Assembly (NCBI GenBank): GCA_947846985.1
Contig: CANTUZ010000002.1
Span: 151,275,889 to 151,339,888, forward strand
From: Fratercula arctica
Taxonomy: Eukaryota; Chordata; Aves; Charadriiformes; Alcidae
Length of the DNA stretch: 64,000 nucleotides
Direction of reading: 5' to 3'
The position numbers were made by a program, and so were the translations under genes. Under the pieces are notes generated by a model, which worked only from the letters and a program-made list of their open reading frames with translations, made no database searches and was not told the DNA's origin. Below are positions 32,496 to 44,800 of the stretch, piece by piece; positions within the stretch are counted from its first letter, which is position 1; every line of letters begins with the position of its first letter.

Positions 32496-35493
32496 AATAC
32501 ATGGCGTGGCACAAAGCCAGGTTCCTTGGACTGAAGTTTGTAGGGAAGGGCAGGGAGTGTTTCTGTGATGCTGAACTTCTCGTCCCTGATCAGAGCAAAA
32601 GGAGCTCGAACTGCTTCACTTCTCTGCTGGTTCGTGCCACAAACCGTCCCCTCACGTGGGCTGTATCTGGCAGATGAGGGGTTAATCTGTAAGTGCTGCA
32701 AAGAAGCATTATAAAAAGTGCTTGGAAAAAAAAAAAAGTCTTGTCTCAGGAGAGGCCATCCTCCAGGGCTGGGGAACGCTGGGTCAGCAGCTCTCTCAAA
32801 TCGGGAGCAGCTCTGAAACTTGAAGAATTATGGTAAAAACTGGGCAGCTTTGAGACGTCATTTTTCCTCTCTACAGATTCTCTGTGCCCAGTTACATATG
32901 ACGTTATGTGTTTTTGCTTGGCTACTTAAAAATAACAGTATGGACTATTTTATAAATAACCTTTAAATATATCGTATAATGAAGTAAAATGTCTTTATTT
33001 CTCCTTAGTAGCTTTAAGCATTTTCATGCAGCTATAAAATCGCCTGCAACTTTGCAAATATTTTTCTCATGCAAAGATTCAATTTTATTACTCGTATTTT
33101 AGTGGTTTTTTTTTTCTTTCATTCGATATCCTGCTGGTCTATTTTAAAACATTTCCTAAGCCTGAACACAAAGGCTAATGCTTTACAATGCTCCTTCGCC
33201 CTTCCCAGTGAACAAACATCTTGCCAAGCAAACAACAGCCTCAGAGGCGACGCTCAGTGTCACCAGATCCTTGCTGAAGCCTGGCAGAGGCTGCCTGTAA
33301 CCTGTGTGTGTCTGCGGGACAGTCAGTCTCTCCATGCTGGCATCTCCCACCGACCCTCCTGGGGAGACTGGCTTCACCCTCACCTTCTCTTCCTGGAGCA
33401 CTTTGAGCAGGAACAGCCCAAGACATGGCAGGTCAAACTGGGGAGGATGAGCATTAGGACAGGCGATGAAGTATTGGTTGATTGTCATTTAATGTTCCTC
33501 CTGTGAGAGCGACTCTGCACTGGGCTGTCCCCAACATGCTGGCCTGTCAGCATGACCCCGTGACACTTCATATAAAGTGGAGATATTAATACGTATAACT
33601 TGCATCTGGATATCCAAATACAGATTGGTTCTTCTCCATAGTTTAAGACCCGTGTCCTGGTGATGGACTATGTTGTTTAGCACGGTTGCCTTAATAATAG
33701 GATAGCAAATTTTGTTCTCTACACACATAGTTAATTTTCTGTGCATGCAACTACAGCTACATGCCAGTTTATGTTATGAGGAAGATGGTCCCAGAAGACA
33801 TATACACACATTTCGCTACAGAACTTTAAAGCTTGCCAGTTGATGTCAAAACTTTCTTTGTGACATCCATCTGAACAGCGTGAACCCTTGGGACGAGGAG
33901 ATTCCTCTCAGCCCCACCAGTGGTTCTCAGCACTGGGCACCTCCATCCCTGGGTACGTCACACAGAAAGAGGGACATGACATGCAGGCATGAGTCTGTTT
34001 TCATGGGAAATGCTGCATTTTCTGTTCCTCACTTCTGTTTCTCTGAATGCTTTTTATTCATCAGTACAGTGGGCAACGTGACGCTTGTGTTTCTCAGCCA
34101 TGCCAGGAGACCTGATAAATATTTGCACGAGTGCTTTTGGGGTCTGTGGTTTAAGTGTCCTCTCTATGGGCTGACACCTCCAGTGGCTCTGTGAGGGCAG
34201 GGTATGGGTCAGGTGGGGCCCCAGGAGGACACAGAGGCACTCTCTGCCTGTGTGGACCTCCTTGAGCACCGAGCTCCACGCCAGAACAGAGCTGCTTTGT
34301 CTTCTCGTTCCCAGCTGCTATTACGACCGTTGATTTCACACCTATATATATATATTTACCTTTAAAATGTTCATTTCACAAACCTGTCTTGAGAAGTGAA
34401 GTTCTCTCAGTACGATATATTCCAGTGAGTTGTCTGGTAATCAGAACAAGGACGTAATTGGCACATTTCTGCTTCAGATGAGGGCAATTAAGAAAATTTG
34501 GTGTTGAGAGCAGACATTGTTTTGACAGAGAAGAGTTGCTAAGATTCTGCAAGTCTGGAGGAAAAAAAGAGACAGTATTGTTAAATTACGTAACTTCTGA
34601 AGATGGAAAAGCAGTCTTTTGTTTGCCTAGTTGTTGCTCTAGTCTTAAAGTCAATAGAGCTGAAGCACAGTAGATCATGTTGAAAATACCTTGTCTCATT
34701 CAATTCTCTTGCCTTGTCTTTCCAACCTGCACTGAATAAAAATGTTCTTCACTTCTGGACAGATTATCAAATTTAAAGTGTATTAGCAGGCACCAGCTGT
34801 GTGCTGTAATTATTTGGCTGAATCTTCTGACGTTAGAAGAGAAAATCTGAGTTAATGGCTCAGATGCGCTCCTGCCTGGTTCCCTAATATCCCCCACCTT
34901 GCACCTGGTGCATCTGCACAGAGTGAGAATAAAGCAGCAGGAGGGCAGAAGGGGACTGTTAGGGATGTACAGCACAGAGGGACAGATGACTACTCATGCT
35001 GCAAGAGCTTTGTAGCAAAATATTAACCATTCTCTGTTAATAGTCCCAAGTGAGGAAGGAAGAATTCGGTTGTATTTCTTTCCAGATGGCTGTAATGTTG
35101 TCGCAGGAGTCAGGCAGGGCTGGATTCAGCTAAAGAGAGATGTCTGAAGTCTGGCGATATCCAAGAGGAGTGATGAATTTGTGTGTCTCAGGTGATCTCC
35201 AGGGAGGTGCCCCCAGTGCACCTCCAGCCGGGCTGCTGACACGGGCTGGAGGAGGCAGGCAAGGGAGCAAGCTTGGTTGGCATCAGTATGGTTTTGTGGG
35301 TTTATGAGTTACCTTCTTTGCCTTCTTTTAGTTAAATGGAGAAGGGCAACTTTCAGTAATTCTTAGTGATGGAGGCTAATTCAGAGCAGCAGGAGAGGAT
35401 AAATAGATAAAGCAGTGGGTGCTGCAGCTTTTCATCTGCACTTTGTGTGGCTCTGGGCTTTTGGCTTGGGACTAGGCTCGGCACGCGGGATTT
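32496..35493. other. Intergenic sequence without a recognised gene
   Basis: Includes an A tract (32727-32738) and a (TA)n run near 34344-34357. The 145-codon plus-strand frame at 33069-33506 opens with a T-rich stretch and is opposed by minus-strand frames over the same bases. It resembles nothing known. Confidence 0.55.
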
Positions 35494-36030
35494 ATAGAAT
35501 CATAGAATGGTTTGGGTTGGAAGATACCTTAAAGATAATCTTGTTCCAACCCCCCTGCCTTGGGTAGGGACATCTCCCACTAGACCAGGTTGCTCAAAGC
35601 CTCATCCAGCCTGGCCTTGAACACTTCCAGGGATGGGGCATCCACAACTTCCCTGGGCAACCTGTGCCAGTGTCTCACCACCCTCATGGTAAAGAATTTC
35701 TTCCTAATATTTAATGTAAATCTCTCCTCTTGCAGTTTAAAACCATTACCCCTCATCCTATCGCTACACACCTTTGCAAATAGTGCCTCCCCATCTTTCT
35801 TGTAGATCCCCTTTGGGTACTTGAAGGCTGCTACAAGGTCTCCCTGCAGTCTTCTCAAGGGTGAACAGCCCCAACTCTCTCAGCCTGTCTTCATAGGGGA
35901 GGTGCTCCAGCCCTCTGATCATTCTTGTGGCCCTCCTCTGGACCTGCTCCAACAGGTCCATGTCCTTCCTGTGCTGAGGACTCCAAAGCTGGACACAGTA
36001 CTGCAGGTGGGGTCTCACCAGAGCAGAGTG
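35494..36030 (-). mobile_element. CR1 LINE, 5'-truncated 3' fragment
   Basis: The 3' end TATAGAATCATAGAATGGTT and the usual antisense blocks are on the plus strand. The minus strand reads [70 protein letters not shown] and [21 protein letters not shown] small deletion near 35858 shifts the frame. The match stops at ccagagcagagtg. The copy is about 537 bp and of the same 3'-end type as 9398-9851 and 23093-23741. Confidence 0.93.
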
Positions 36031-38669
36031 TGCTGACTGCAGAGCCGATCACACCTCCCACCTCCACAAGGGACTGGAACGCTCTGGTGTGCACATGGTA
36101 TAACCTCTCCTGAAAGGAGTTTAGTTCACATGCACCAAAACTACTCTGTGAACTGAGCCAACATGCAGTAAATAAGAGGTAATTGGAGAATTTGCTTTCA
36201 AACTGCATGGCAGCCATGAGCCAAAATCCTCATGCAAATTCAGGAGAGAGATCAGTGGAAAGTGAGACACATGGGGTATATGCAGAAAATTCCTTCTGCA
36301 TCTCCAGTAACTTGAACACTCTTCAAATTTTAACCAAAGTTACATCATAGTTTAGATATCTATTTATCTCCCTGTAAATATATGGACAGATGTTCATTGC
36401 TGAAGAGTGCTGTATGGACACCTCTGGACTGCTCACATTTTGAGGCGCACTATCTGATGCCAAGTGGGATCTGCAAACATGTATGAGCAAACCCAGCCTG
36501 GCAGGATCAAGCAATTGTTTTATAATTGCATATTTTGAATTCTGTTTTATTGCCAAGCTGTCCCCATCCTTTAGTGGCACATGCTTTTCCTCTTAAAGAT
36601 TTTTTATCTAGCCATGGGGGATGGAAAGTTACCTTAGAAATGAAAGCTGAACATTTGGGGAAGATCTCTATTCTACCGGTGGGGCTTTCGGGCAGAAAAC
36701 TACAGAATAGGATGAGACTGGAGACAGAATTGCAAATGTTGGCAGCCTCTGCATGTATATATTACAGGGATACCAGAGCAGTGTTTGCTAGTGTTGAAAA
36801 AGCCAAACAGTTTTGACATAGCAGCTCTTGACCTTCAAATGTAAGCTTTTAGGAGCAGGCAACCTGCGTAGGGTACAACATGTACACATGCAGTGCTATT
36901 TTAATAGTAATTTCCTTTTTTGTGCTGGTGTCCACCTTTTCCTCAGTTCTCTTGGTGAGCAGGGATTTCAGTAGCAACAATTAGAAAAGCAATAGTTCCT
37001 CTGGTGCTCTGAACGGCAACAAGATATTCAAAACCATGTAGAGTACTATGCGGATCAAGTTATTGCATGTGAAACCTTGCGCAAGTGCTACCTGCAGTCA
37101 GTTATTCCTGGCAAAAATATTTCTACAGTTAATAATGTAAACAGTGGGAAAAAAGTAAATCTGATATGAAATTTACTTGTTCTGCTATACCATCTGGAAA
37201 AGGGCCAGTAGGTTAAATTGGAAATGCTGGTATAATATACCATAATACATCCATTTTGACTACATGTTGTTAATACCCACTGGTTAATTAAAAGAACGGA
37301 GTACCTGGCAGATCACCTGGAGCTTTCTGTCACAAAAGAGGGAATCTGAAAATTCCAAGGTAATTCCAATTACATACGAAGAAAGCCAAAGGAGATTTTA
37401 TAAATGGTTCATTGATGTCAAATTGAGAAGAACAAAATAGAAAATACACAGTCTGAGCTACTTCTTGTTCCGTGTGCTGTGCATCATTACTAAAATTGTG
37501 CAAAGAGAATGCAAAATATCCTTGTCTGGCAAATGTAGAATTCTTGTTATAAGCTTTTTACATCAAACGCACCTAGGAATACATTTCTGAGTAGGATACA
37601 AAGCAGGTTAATCAGAAGCCTTCTTGCACTGAGATTAAAATCAGCTCTTCTAGTCCTTATTCACATTTATTAATTCACAGGGAGTCTTGAGTTTTGTCCC
37701 AGATTTTACAGGTTAGGTACATATCCACCCTTGCTTTCTCTGGGAAAAGAATACTCTCTCTCAGTCAGAAAGCATCTTTTCTGTGGCAGTATTAACTATA
37801 GGCCTGTAAAGTAAACTTTGGTCAGCCTGATTTAAAAATGTCAGTTAGGTATTAGGAAAGAAAATCATTCCTAGATGGGGGCTTATTTCATTAAGACTAT
37901 CTTATGCACAAGGAATAAAAGTAATTTATTTTTTTTTCCTGCAGAGTTATCATGAGCTGCAGTCATAACGAAAATCAGGAAAGGTGCATAGGAAAATGTC
38001 TTGTAAAGCAGGGACACACTTAAAGGCCTTCCAGTTTTCTTCAACCTCACAATGTGATAAATTGGGAAAGAAAATGCAACCCAATGTCTAGTGCAAGGTG
38101 CTGAATGGTAGGATGGCTATATTTATTCCTGGCTCTGGCACTGACTCTTACACTCTTGTGTGAGTCATTGATCTACCTGTGAATGAGATGGCAATGATAA
38201 AAATCAATTTTATCTATATCTAAAAGATGCAGTGATTCACGAAGTTTAATTATGCTTTTAAAACATGTTTTGAAATACTCTGATAAAATATTGCAATGAG
38301 ATATTGCTGTGCTTCCAAAAAAGCTCTACAAGAGTCATAGTTTAAATACTGTACTTTAATCCACAAAGTGATTCAGCCCCTGTGAAAAATCAACATTTCA
38401 GCTACAAATCACTGGTCTATTTCTAAGAGACCTTTTAATACAACTTATTATAGAATAGTATGTAAATTTTATGGTGTTTTGAAATTACCTTTGAGATACT
38501 AGAGGAATGAAGGTGACACCAGTTGTTTTTTTTAAAGGGTCTACGGTAATCTGCTGAGGTTACAGAGCACTAAATCTGATCTCTACTCATAAATTGGTGG
38601 TGGTATAACATAAATGACTAGAATTACTAGACATACATAAATGTTATAAACTGAGGAGGAGCCCAATTG
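36031..38669. other. Intergenic AT-rich sequence
   Basis: Long AT-rich unique-looking stretch with no open frame of note after about 36820 and no recognised repeat up to the start of the ancient LINE. Confidence 0.6.
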
Positions 38670-39025
38670 AACTTTTATAAAGGAAAATTTTATCTCATGT
38701 ATTTATTAGGTTTCTTTGAAGAACTCATCAGGTATGAGATTGGTACTATTGAACTTGTTTTCCAAAAAACCTTTGACCAGGTCTTTTACTAAAGACTTAG
38801 AGAAAATAAATCATCTTGGGGAGAGATGAAACATCCTTTCATGGATTATTAATATCTGGTTAAATTTTAGTGAGGGAATTACTAATCATGTTTAAGATGT
38901 GGAGGGTTACCAGTGGTCTCCCCCGGGGAAATGTGCTGAGACTGCCGTAGTTCACAAATCTTTCATGATCCACAATAAAAGGAGGAGTGAAAGCGCAAGG
39001 CAGAAAAGCTTAAGGAAAACAGGAA
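38670..39025 (+). mobile_element. Ancient CR1/L3-like LINE, part 1 of 3 (reverse transcriptase)
   Basis: Sense-strand LINE reverse transcriptase: aaaggaaaattttatctcat, tttctttgaagaactcatca, ttgttttccaaaaaaccttt (FQKTFDQV, the palm AFD region), the VPPGKCAE-like cccccggggaaatgtgctgag, and ttcacaaatctttcatgatc. Highly diverged with stops. It is interrupted by a minus-strand CR1 at 39026. Confidence 0.75.
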
Positions 39026-39750
39026 ATCATAGAATCATAGAACACTTCGGGGTTGAAGGGACCTTATAAGGTTGTCTAGTCCAACTCCCCTGCAAAGAAC
39101 AGGGACATCTTTCACTAGACCAAGTTGCTCAGAGCCCCGTCCAACCTGACCTTGAATTTTTCCAGGAATGGGGCATCTACCACCTCCCTGGGCAACCTGT
39201 TCCAGTGTTTCACCACCTTCATCGTAAAAATATTTCTACCTTCTACCTAGTCTGAATCTACCCTCTTTTAGTTTAAAACCATTACCCCTTGTTGGGTAGG
39301 AGAGGTGCTCCATCCCTCTGATCATTCTTGTGGCCCTCCTCTGGACCCGCTCCAACAGATCCATGTCCTTCCTGTGCTGAGGACTCCAGAGCTGGACGCA
39401 TTACTCCTGGTGGGGTCTCACCAGAACAGAGTAGAGGGGCAGAATCGTGTCCCACAACCTGCTGTCCATGCTTCTTTTGGTGCAGCCCAGGATGTGGTTG
39501 GCTTTCTGGGCTGCAAGTGCACATTGCCAGCTCATGTCCAGCTTTGCGTCCACCAGTACCCCCAAGTCCTCGGCAGGGATGCTCTCAATCCCTTCATCCC
39601 CCAGCTGGTACTGATACTGGGTGTTGCCCTGATCCAGGTGCAGGACCTTGCAGTTGGCCTTGTTGAACCTCATGAAGTTCACATAGGCCCACTTTTTGAA
39701 CTTGTCCAGCTGCTGTCCCTCAGGCATATCAACTGCACCACTTAGCTTGG
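39026..39750 (-). mobile_element. CR1 LINE with internal deletion, inserted in the ancient LINE
   Basis: The 3' end ATCATAGAATCATAGAACAC is on the plus strand. The minus strand reads DKFKKWAYVNFMRFNKANCK, VLHLDQGNTQYQYQLGDEGI, EDLGVLVDAKLDMSWQCALA and AQKANHILGCTKRSM, covering RT C-terminal coding. Compared with the copy at 23093-23741, about 140 bp are missing at a sharp junction near 39292-39297, deleting the part between the KPLPL-type region and the RGLEH block. The 5' truncation falls in the caccacttagcttgg block. Confidence 0.92.
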
Positions 39751-40192
39751 AAATGCTTTAGGATAGTCAAAAAAGTCTTTGAAGACATGAAATCCTTCTG
39801 ATTTCATGATACAGAGCATTTTGGCAGTAAAATTGCATATAAAATGTAATGTCAGTAAATGCAAAATGATACACGTAGGTGGGGAAAAAAGGAACAACTG
39901 TAGCTAAAATGCACAGTGATGAGATCTGCCTTACCTGTCTTGGAATCATGGTATGCGAAAATGTTGCCTGAAGTTCAACAGTGATCAAAAAAGCAAATTA
40001 AGTTTAGAAATTATTAGCTAAGGAACAGAGAGCAAAAAAGAGTACATCATCATGCCACTGTGTAACTCCAGGGTATGTCAATTTCTTGAGCAGTACATGC
40101 AATAGGTACTATGTTTAAAAAAGGGAAAAATCATAGCTGGATTGGAAAAGTAAGACATAAAGGTGGAGAAGGGTCATTGGAAACATGAACTG
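39751..40192 (+). mobile_element. Ancient CR1/L3-like LINE, part 2 of 3
   Basis: Continues the element from before the CR1 insertion. aatgtcagtaaatgcaaaat with gatacacgtagg encodes NVSKCKMIHVG, the conserved FNVxKCKVMHxG motif after the catalytic region. Then ggaacagagagcaaaaaaga, catgccactgtgtaactcca and gattggaaaagtaagacata follow in family order. It is interrupted again at 40193. Confidence 0.72.
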
Positions 40193-41320
40193 TCACAGAA
40201 TCCTCAAGACTGGAAGGCACCTCTGAAGACCTAGTCCAATCTTCTGCTCAAAGTGGGAGCAATCGGAGCAGGTTGCTTATCACCATGTCCAGTTGAGTTT
40301 TCAATATCTCAAAAACGGAGATGTTTAAATGTCCCCTAACTTGATCTTTATCCACCAAGAATAAGTCTTCCTTGCTGCAGACTTTCCCACTGGTCTCAGG
40401 GGCTGCAGTTCCTGAAGGCTGGGCTAGCCGTTGAAGACTGAGGCAAAGAAGGCATTGAGTACCTTGGCCTTTCCCATACCCTTTGTCACTGGGTCCCTTG
40501 CTCCATTCACCAGTGGGCCCATTGTTCCCCAGTCTTCCTTTTGCTACTTATATACCTTTCTTGCTGCTCTTCATATCCCTCATCAGATTCAAATCCAGGC
40601 AGGCTTTGGCTTTCCTAATCCCATCACTGCACACACAGAGAGGGTCTGTGTTACCTGAGTTACCTAGACCTGCTTCCACCTCTTGCAGACTTACTTTTTT
40701 GTTTGAGTTTTGTCAGGAGCTACTTCTTTGTCCATACAGGCTTCCTGTCCCCCTTTGCTTTACTTCCTGCACATCCACAAGGGCCAGTCTTGAGCTTGAA
40801 AATCAACCAGCTCTCCTGAACCCCTCTACTTCCCAGTATACCCTGGGAATTCTTCCTAGCAGCTCCCTGAACAGGACAAAGTCTGCTCTCCTAAAGCCCA
40901 GGTCATGATCCTGCTATTTGACTTGTTCCCTTCTCTTGAGATCCTAAAGTCCCCTATTGCATGGTCACCACAGTCAAGTCTGGACCCCGAGCTTCACCTG
41001 CCCTACTAGTTCTTCTTTTTTTGTATCTGTCAGGTCCAAGAAGTGCCTCTCCTCACTATAATCAGTTGGAAACCTCCTGGACTGCTTGTGTCCTGAATTG
41101 CTGTGTTGCCCTTCTAGCAGATATGGGGCTGGTTCAAGTACCCCATAAGGACCAGGACCTGCAATATAAGACCTCTTCCAGTTGTTTGAAGAAGGCCTCG
41201 TCTGCTTCTTCTTGTTGATCAGGTGTTCTGCATCAGACACCCACCACAGTGTCATCCACGTTGGTCTGCCCTCTAATCCTGACCCATAAGCTTTCAGTTA
41301 GCTCATCCTTCTATTCCAAA
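40193..41320 (-). mobile_element. CR1 LINE with RT deleted (3' end joined to linker and endonuclease region)
   Basis: A CR1 3' end of a different type (tcacagaatcctcaagactg, then gagcaggttgcttatcacca) occupies 40193-40350. It is followed directly by the antisense inter-domain region beginning gaagactgaggcaaagaagg (40433) and then endonuclease-coding antisense up to the cccaccacagtgtcatccac and cctgacccataagc blocks near 41290. The order is 3' to 5', as expected for one minus-strand element, but the roughly 1.5 kb encoding most of the reverse transcriptase is absent. Two adjacent insertions are an alternative. The 141-codon plus-strand frame here is antisense and not a gene. Confidence 0.78.
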
Positions 41321-41850
41321 AAACTGAATAGATTGCTACTATTCACATTAGAAGGCATGACTAAAGGAAAAGGAGGAATGGAACAGATTTTTACAATTTG
41401 GGTGGTGCAAAGGAGATGAATGAAAAAAGGGGCTTCACTTTTTGCTGTTTCTCACAGGACAAGAACTAGAAGGCAATCCGCGCCTTCAAACCAGACACCA
41501 AGAGGAGTATACTTTCACCCAATGCATGGTCAAATTATGGGCTCCTTTGCAACATGCATTTCTGTAGGTCAGACGTGTATAAACTAAAGATGGGAAAAGA
41601 CAAATTTAAGGAGGATTAAACACTGTTACTAAACACTAGTCTTTAGTTACTAAAAATAAAGGTTTGGATACCACCCTTGTGAATGCTAGACGCTGTAATG
41701 CAGAGCAGGCAATAATCACTCTGTATTTGTCCTGTTTTCTAATGTGCTTTCTGCTTCTGGTCGCTGCTGGCTGCTGCGCTAGGCGGATCTGTTGTCTGAG
41801 TACAGGGGAGTCTCTCCCTAGTACGTATTTGTACCTGTATGCTGGACAAA
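41321..41850 (+). mobile_element. Ancient CR1/L3-like LINE, part 3 of 3 (3' end)
   Basis: Resumes the element with tgctactattcacattagaa, then acaagaactagaaggcaatc, ctttcacccaatgcatggtc, tatgggctcctttgcaacat, aaggtttggataccaccctt and gaatgctagacgctg. It ends with the family 3' region resembling ctggtcgctgctgg...gctaggcggatctg...gtctgag. Together the three parts give about 1.3 kb of one plus-strand LINE from the RT palm to the 3' UTR. Confidence 0.7.
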
Positions 41851-44800
41851 CCTCATTCTAATGCAGTTCATCTATTGCTCTATTTGGAATGTATATTCTC
41901 TGCAGGCAAGGTAGCATATTCTTTGCAGGCAAGGGAGCAACTTGGTTACAAGAGGTAAGATAATTGAAAAGCAGTGTTTATACTATGCCTCTTCATTTGA
42001 AGAGACAGTGGGCTAGAATAAACACATGCAAATATTCTGAATAGCACCTCAGGGGTTCAATTTTTGGACATTTCAGTCCATTAGTTCTAACTGGGAGCCA
42101 GCAGCTGAAACCAAGTAGCAGTTTCTATCTTCTTTCCCCTTCCCTGCTTCGCTGGTAGCGTTCAAGGACTTGGCTAGAAAACATTCAGACACAAAGACAA
42201 GATGGGCTTGAATTAAGTGAAAAAAGTTAACCAAAAGACTATGGTACTGTTATGGCGGTTCTTTTCAGAAGCTATTAGTTCATAATGCTGTTCTGGAGAC
42301 AGCCAGGGAGGGACTACCTCGAAGCTCTCCATTGCACAGTAGTTTCCATATGATGTATATGACTCTGGAATGGGAAGGACTCATAAATCTTTAGCAAATT
42401 GAATCCTGCACAGGATTCACAGGATGCCTGAGAGAAGCACGGAATGAGACTAGCTTATAAACCTGACCTAAATAACCAACAATGAATCTTAAAGCAGACA
42501 GAAAGTGTCTAGGGGTAATAAAATAGGCAGAAGTGCTTGCAAACTTACTCTAAATACCAATTGATTCCACTTCTTCTAATAGCTTTCTGAATCCATCAGC
42601 ATAGACCAGGGAAATCTCTCTTTATAACACATTTATTCCAGGAGGCTTCTGAACCTTAGTCAAAGTAGTAGGACTTGAAGACAAAATTGATAAAATAGTA
42701 GAAGAAAATTCCAAATTAAAATCGTGACCTCAAAAAGTGACCCATTACATTTTCTGTTCAGTACTGGTAAGTGCCATATAATTTGTACCGTGTCCTTTCT
42801 ATAAAAAGCTAATAAAGGAGAGCTGGAAGTGACTGTGGAGGGCAGCCTGCCTATGTGGGAATGACCCCACGCCCAAATACCAGAGGATACTGAGAGTGGC
42901 ACAATTTAGCATAGCTATCCCTTTGACGTTTTCACTGAACAAGCTGCTACTTCTGTAATTTTTTTAATGTGGCTCCTCTGTCTTTTCACAGGGTGTTTTG
43001 AGCGGAATATAACCATTAACGGCCATTAGGCAGAGACATGGACAACTGTGAGTGACTTTCTGCTGTAATGATTAGGTGGACTTGGTAGAGGTGTCCATTA
43101 TAGTTCTAGAGCTTTTATATTACCCAGCATCTCTTGCTTGTTATGAACCCACACCTGATTTGATGCCTCACTAGCTTTATACTGCCTCAAGCATGACTTC
43201 TGTAATGCAAAGCAGAAAGGATTTTGTGCAGATACTGAGGAAAGACACTGACTGAACATGGTGTTGGGACAAAGGGACCTCTGACTCCTTTCTGCTGCTA
43301 AGCAGATTCTGCAAAGCAGTACTTTACTTGAGAGAAAATGGATAGCACTCATAAATGCACAGGGCTGTATGTCATGAAGTCCTTTCCCATAATTTAGAAG
43401 GATGGATTCTTTAAAAGATGCATCCTTTCTAAAGGAAGTCTCAAATGAACCAGATGAATTACCCCCAGCATCACCTGTGTCTCTTGATGGGGCCCCAGGT
43501 AACACTCAGAAATACCCCGGCACTGGAGACAGCAGCTGGGAGAGGTGAGTGCCCCGGCTTGCCTGTCCCTCTGCCCCCCCAGGGGCAGGCGGGCACCTGC
43601 AGGGAGCCCTCAGCCTGTCTGATGCAGGGCTCGCAGACGGGTCGGATCAGTGGTCAAGGGGACTGATTTATGTCTCTCCCCTCATGGTTGGGGGAATCTC
43701 TAATCAAAATTAGACAATTATATTTTGAATGGCCAAATCCCACTGTAGCCATATAGACAATCCACTTCAGTGCATAAGCATATATTTTACTTCTATTTCA
43801 GCGGGACGTTACCAAGTGTTTGGAGTCAAAAGCTGCCTTAAATTCTTTGCTGGCTAGAGGTAGTTGAGACATGACTTCCTAAATTTGGACCACAATGTGA
43901 AGAGGGAACTGCAAGTTTTTATAATCTTCTTATAATATTTTTTTTTTTTTTTGCCTTTAACAGGTACTTGTGAGCGTAGGTGATGTAAAAGCCGATATAT
44001 AGAAATAGGAACCTGAGTCTGAAACAAATGGTGTATTAAAATAATATCACTGTGAGCTCCTTTCCGGAGTGGGTCTCCGCAATAACATCGCAATCATTGA
44101 TAAACAAAGCAAAAATATGCATTTTCTAGAATCAGAAGAAATGTTTGATATGCAACAATGCAGCAGAGAAGGGTTGGTAAATGCACCACACCAATAGTCT
44201 GGCAACAGTATTCCTTCTGCAAGCTTTGAACAAGCCATTAATTGTGACCATTTTCAACCATCCCTAAATCAGCCCTTAGTTGTTTTGAGTTAACTAGATG
44301 TTTGTCCTTGTACCTGGAAATGAACCCAAGTAAAAAAATGTTTGGAATTAGTCAATATACGAAACACATGATGAAAAAACCTCTAGAACCTCTAGGTGAC
44401 CGCACTGGTTGTGCAGCTTTGTACAAACATTTATTTTTCCCGGGACTGATGTGTATTGAATGTAGCTGGCTGTTCCACTCGCTTGTTTTACTCTTCAAGA
44501 GTCTATTGTTCGTCTGTTTTGCAAACACTGTAAGGATCTGTCCTGATCTGTAGTCCTAAGACTTGCTGCAAGACTCCCTTTATATCTTTCTCATAACTGT
44601 TAGGCCAACAAGAGGAGTTTTATACCGTGATGGAGGTTATGCCATCCCATAGGTTTGCTGAAAGGGTGTTACTGAGGTTCAAGAGGGCGTAGGGAGTTGG
44701 TGTTGTACCTGTAGTTGATGTTCTCTGTCAAGTGATTGCATGTGACTCCAATTGTGGTAACCATGCTTAAAAATATTTTTAATGATTTGTTGAAGTTAAG

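Noticed and set aside
33069..33506. 145-codon plus-strand frame beginning with a hydrophobic stretch
   Set aside because: The hydrophobic start is a T-rich tract. Minus-strand frames cover the same bases and there is no homology.
39305..40908. Plus-strand open frames of 112-146 codons
   Set aside because: Antisense readings of minus-strand CR1 copies.
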